Part shown: piece by piece, positions 56,201-62,200 of the stretch | Numbering within the stretch: position 1 is the first letter of the stretch | Layout: each line of letters opens with the position of its first letter | Notes under the pieces: model-generated | Seen by the model: the letters and a program-made list of their open reading frames with translations, nothing else | Told to the model about the DNA's origin: nothing | Database searches by the model: none | Position numbers and translations under genes: made by a program | DNA from: Ypsolopha sequella | Lineage: Eukaryota; Arthropoda; Insecta; Lepidoptera; Ypsolophidae | NCBI GenBank assembly: GCA_934047225.1 | Contig: OW203992.1 | Location: 20,511,501 to 20,575,500, forward strand | Length of the DNA: 64,000 nt | Reading direction: 5' to 3'

Positions 56201-59200
56201 AATTTATTGTTAACTCTATTTTATTTATGATATTTTTCCATATTCGACTGACGACGATCCCAAGTGGATCGAAATATATCTCGAAAATTTTCTTTTTTAT
56301 TCAATTTCTACTTTAATATTCATAAGTTTTTTTAATAAAAATATAAAACCAACTTTTCTCCCTTTTGCCCTGAATCCGCCCCTCTCGCACTGCGGGATTT
56401 TTCGCTTGGAGTGACAGTGACAAAAATAAAGTAAATATTGTTTTAAGAGGCTACTCAATATTCATTGCAGCGAAATCACGAGTGGACTGAGATTACGTAC
56501 AGCCAAGTCCTAAAGGTATAACGTGTACACGCAGATAGCGTGCTATCGTTGATTAATGTTCACTTGAGACAAGTGAATAACTAGCCTTGAAGACATGCCA
56601 TGTCGATATTTATTTATTTTACTTGGTGAAAATGCACAGGTATCTTTACATTGAACCATATACTCGACTGATCATACTGAACAATCTTATCAAAGCAACA
56701 TATCCGCACAAATAAAAATATTTTTTCTCTTTGCCATCCACACTAACATCAGAACTTACTAAATATAGGCATGTGAACATTTATTTTCAGTCGGGCATTT
56801 GCATAGCTGTCTATTTACAACTGGTACAGTTTAAAGATAGCCGTCTATTCACAACTGGTACATTTTAAAGATAGGTGTCTATTTACAACTGGTACATTTT
56901 AAAGATAGGTGTCTATTTACAACTGGTACAGTTTAAAGATAGGTGTCTATTTACAACTGGTACATTTTAAAGATAGGTGTCTATTTACAACTGGTACAGT
57001 TTAAAGATAGGTGTCTATTTACAACTGGTACATTTTAAAGATAGGTGTCTATTTACAACTGGCACAGTTTAAAGATAGGTGTCTATTTACAACTGGTACA
57101 TTTTAAAGATAAGTGTCTATTTACAACTGGTACATTTTAAAGATAGGTGTCTATTTACAACTGGTACAGTTTAAAGATAGGTGTCTATTTACACCTGGTA
57201 CATTTTAAAGATAGGTGTCTATTTACAACTGGTACAGTTTAAAGATAGGTGTCTATTTACAACTGGTACATTTTAAAGATAGGTGTCTATTTACAACTGG
57301 CACAGTTTAAAGATAGGTGTCTTTTTTCAACTGTTACATTTTAAAGATAGGTGTCTATTTACAACTGGTACATTTTAAAGATAGGTATCTATTTACAACT
57401 GGTACAGTTTAAAGATAGGTGTCTATTTACAACTGGTACATTTTAAAGATAGCTGTCTATGTACAACTGGGACAGTTTAAAGATAGCTGTCTATGTACAA
57501 CTGGTATAGTTTAAAGATAGCTGTCTATTTACAACTGGTACAGTTTAAAGATAGCTGTCTATGTACAACTGGTACAGTTTAAAGATAGCTGTCTATGTAC
57601 AACTGGTACAGTTTAAAGTACTTACGTGATATGCTTATGGGAGGAGAGTCGGAAATTGGAAGTACCTAGCTGTTTTTTTTAAATAATATGTTTCAGGGGA
57701 TCCTATAAAATCCGAACTCTTTTTCCTGTAATACACGAGATATATGCGGAAGCAAAAATGTTTGCACTTATATTGTCATTTAAGGGGCAGGTAGTCGTCA
57801 ACGACCTTGAGTCGACTTGTGTCGGTACAAATATCGGCAGAAACTATATTGAAATAACGTTCATATCAGCGCGCACTGCATTACGACGTCGCAGAGTCTC
57901 CGGATAGCGCAAAATAGGTTAAAATAATACTTTTCACATGGACGCGATGGACGGAAAAAAATTTCATTGATGATTTTTCTAATTTATTACTAGTTTGTCC
58001 TAAAATCAGGTTTCGCCGCTGACATGAACAAGTAGGTAGATTTTTAACGATAAATTGTATATTTCGTGACGAGTATAAAATGGCGGATTTTCTTACCCGA
58101 GGAATGAAGCTAGTGTCTAGCTAGTCGAAAGCTTACATTCCGAGGGTAAGAAAACCTATTTTTACTCGTTGCGAACGATAATTTTTCTACTACCTGATTT
58201 ATGTATTTAAATATTTAATTTTTCCTTTCAAATTCAATGTATTTTATGACTGCAAATCTTTATCTTTTTTTAGTTGTGGCCAGTATCATTTTGCGAAAAA
58301 AGAGTGTCAGACGCGATGTAATCGATTATGTCGTGAATCGGATAAAGGCAAACTAAGGACGTCAAGAAGAACATAATTTTGCAATAATAGTATTTTATGT
58401 GTTTAAATGTATTTTCTGTTGTTTCCAGGAGTCGGATGACGAGATATGTCACCTGGAGTGGGAGACGGTTCGAGTGCGGTTCGTGAAGGCTGGCACCGTG
58501 GAGCGATTGGTCGAGGCGCTCGCCACTGATGACGGAGAGCTCGAGTCCACTTACGTGAACGTGTTCCTTGCCACTTACCGGTGAGTGATATAATTCGTGA
58601 AGGCTGGCACCGTGAAGCGACTAGTCGAGGCGCTCGCCACTGGTGATAAACTTCGTGAAGGCTGGCTCGAGTTCACTTACGTCGAATGTACTTCTCAAGA
58701 ATCAATGAAACCTCACATTGCTTCGCATGATCCTCTGTTATATCAACAATACTGCGACAATCACTGTGAAATAAATGAGTATACATATATTAAAGGTGAG
58801 GACTAAATGCTAGGTATTATACCTATAGGTGGTAAAAAAATGATTCTCTTAAATTTTTCTCGCTAGAAAAAAATACAAAGTCACCTCCAATCTATACAAT
58901 AAACGGCTAGTATTCAATAAATACTTATATCTACTCCCATACTGCAATAAGGCAATTTTATAAATCAAAATCAGTTTTATAATTACCTAGATTGTTTATC
59001 CGATGTTATAATATTACATTGTAACACCGCGATTCTGCGCTGCGATTGGCCCAATTTATTATAAAACCGTTAAGACCCAATCAACAACAGAGACGAGAAA
59101 TAATTCCCGACCTTATTTTATAAGCCACGCCCCCTTTATCCTGATTTGCCTTCAATGAACGAATGTCTTCTCATTTTTCGTGAAATTGTTAGTTGAAAAT

Positions 59201-62200
59201 ATTATAAATAAAGACGATATTTTCGATGGTGGTAGATAGGACATTTTAACTTCGTTCGTTTCATAAACAAGCACTCGTGTCCTAATTTTGCACAAAATAA
59301 ATGTTACAGTTGCACAAAATAATATATTATTATACTTGGCGCAATAAAATAATTGATCTCGATATAAAGCAGGCAGGATTTAAATAAAAAAAAAAACATT
59401 ATTTTTACCGTTTTTTGAGTGAAACACCTGTTTTTCGAGAGCGTGCGATGTTTGGGTTGTCATAACAGCCACGGTTCAGACCGCGCCAGTCTAAAAAATA
59501 TTGATACATGAGTGCTCCTTGATGCAAAATGAAACGTCTAATGTCAGGGACAGTGGATGGTCCAACACAGTTGTTATAAAAAACTTGTGGGAACCAATAA
59601 CGACGACAAAGGTATAAATATAGTTTCGTTCTGTTACTTTTTTCTACACGTTCAAATAATTTTATACTCGCAAATAATAAGTTTAAAAAAAAAAGTTTAA
59701 ACAGTCTGATTTTGCAATTTAAAACTTCGATACATCGGATTACGAAATTTTTAAATAAAAAAATTAAATTGTAAAACAGTTTGTAATAAAACGGATTAAA
59801 GTTGATGGAACGTGTGGGAAAAGGTAACAGAACGAAATAATAATAGGTAGGTAGGTAGGTTGTCGTTATTGGGTCCCACAAGATTGTATGAAGATTGCCT
59901 TGGACCATCCATCTTATCTTATTGATTGTTTAGTGATTCAAAACACGCCAACAGCCAAAATATTATTATTTTACTGTGTATCTATGTGTATCTATATCGC
60001 CGCTCTTAACTTTCACACGATTGGAGTATTGCCTACGTCTCGCTTAATTAAAGTCTATAAACGATAAAATTAGCGAAAGTTGCAAAACAACCATCATTGC
60101 ATGTGACACGATAATATTTAACCACTTATATAATCCACTCAACGTTCTTAAAACTACGCACAAGTAATATATATAGGTGGTAGAGCTGATGCCGGGCTCG
60201 ATTGTGGAGGTACCACCATCTTACTTGGAGATCCCCTCGAAGTAATTCGGGGGAGCGTAAGAGGACAGCTAACAGGAAAAAACCAGGAGGCCCACCATGC
60301 CTGGGACCGATGGATGGCGGTATATCCATCCCTAATAGCCGGGCCTTATATGGAACAGACTGGTGACGGGCAGCGGCGTCACTGGTGCGAGGGTTCCGGC
60401 ACCGCGCTCACCAACCCGCCTGCCGCCGCCTTCCAGGATCACCGCCGGGAGTGGCAAAGTCCTGGAAAGGCTTATGTCCAGCAGTGGACGAACTAGGCTG
60501 ATGGACGGACATTTGTAAATGGTTTTTGTTACTTTTGTCGTCAAATCGATAATACATAATCAGTATAAAATGTGGAAACTAGCGCATTTAATCAATATAA
60601 TATACGGAGCTGTAATTTTTTAAAATTCTTGGTAGCGACTTGTATCACAAATAAATATGTTAAATTAAACAATTCTAATCATATATATTTTTATAAATTA
60701 AAAAGCACTTTACTGGAATCATATTTCTTATAAAACTGCCTCAAGACTCTCAAGACAAGAAATACTTACAAGGGATTAATATAGTATGTACTATCGGTTA
60801 AAATTCCACTGACACCATTTTCGCTCTTACTACGATCTTATACGAAAAGTGAGCTTGCATAATTTTGTATGTGTGGCAGGCAAATAGTAAAATTCCGCCG
60901 TTTACAAACGGCGTCGTCAGTTTCTAAACGCTCGCTATTTTGCCATTTGACGAATCTTCGTCAAATAGTAGAATTCGGCATTTTCGAATTGCTTCGGCAT
61001 ATTGTAATTCTGTTAGATTAGAACTTGGACGAATTTTCTTCCAAGTGTTAGGAGTATTGAGGGTCGCCTCGCCCAATTCCTGGAAGTTCCAGTATGTTTG
61101 TATGCTCTGAATCCTTTATTAGATTAGATTCCATCAAAAGCAGACATTTCAGAATCAAATACAGAATCTTTATTGGAAAATTGGTAAACAAAATTAATTT
61201 CGTTGCGCTCTTTTTCTACTACCTTATATCTTGAACAAATTGATGAGCACACTCTGTATTCTATATTCCAGATCGTTTGCCGAGTGCAGTCGAGTGCTGG
61301 ACCTCCTGCTGCGACGGTATGAAGCGCTGGCAGCCCAGGATGTGGTCCAGGCGACGGCTGACAACGCACAACAACACAGAAAGTGTGTACCTTCTTATTT
61401 TTTCAGGCCTTCTGCTGGTGTGAATTAATTCGTTTGCGTTTTATAGAATTAGCGATTTTCCACATTATTTAATGTTAGTTAAGCTTTTCTAGCAAAGTTT
61501 TGTATATATACAACGTGTAACAGAAAGGTGTAACCATATTTGAAAAGCTTATTCAGTCAATGGTATAGAACAACTTTTACTATGGAACAAAACCTGTACC
61601 TCGAAAAAAAAATTCTACTGTTTCATAGAAAAATGCAATGCCGCTTGGCCGAAATGTATGGAAGGGCAGATTTTTTTTTCGAGATTTCAGGTTTAGCTCC
61701 ATAGTAAAAGTTGTTCTATACCATTGACTGAATAAGCCCTTCAAATATGGTTACACCTTTATGTTACACGTTGTATATATATACTGTATATACAACATGT
61801 AACAGAAAGGTGTAACCATATTTGAACAGCTTATTAAGTCAATGGTATAGAACAACTTTTACTATGGAGCCAACCCTGAAATCTCAAAAGAAATCTGCCC
61901 TTCCATACATTTCGGCCGAGCGGCATTGTATTTTTCTATGAAAAAGTAAAAATTTTTTTTTCGATATACATGGTTTGATCCATAGTAAAAGTTGTTCGAA
62001 TACCATTGACTGAATAAGCTCTTCAAATATGGTTACACCTTTCTGTTACACGTTGTATATATATATATAATATATTACTTTAAAGCGTGTATATAGTTGT
62101 TGTGCAGGATCATTTACAACGTAATGTATTAAAAAAGATTATTGCAAAGAAAGAAAAACTTTAGAAACGAAAACGGACGCAACCACCATAATAGGCGTCG

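Larger units (their letters stand above)
54856..56430. mobile_element. TTAA-flanked MITE family B copy 3, split by a Penelope-like insertion
   Basis: Left part 54856-55167 begins TTAAGGCGATATGCG and is collinear with 16517-16941 up to TTTTAGTTTTTTTAATA. The right part resumes at 56327 with TTTTTTTAATAAAAATATAA, CCTGAATCCGCCCCTCTCGC and TTGGAGTGACAGTGACAAAA. The expected right end GCATAGCCTC-TTAA is not found; GTTTTAAGAGGCTACTC follows instead, so the right terminus is rearranged. Confidence 0.8.

Noticed and set aside
56807..57618. CRISPR-like array of 34-bp repeats
   Set aside because: Units are contiguous with no unique spacers and the context is an animal intron; it is a minisatellite.
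59405..59908. 167-codon minus-strand ORF as a gene
   Set aside because: Composition is F/L/Y/N-rich as expected from AT-rich DNA, most of it lies inside an inverted-repeat element, and no domain is recognised.
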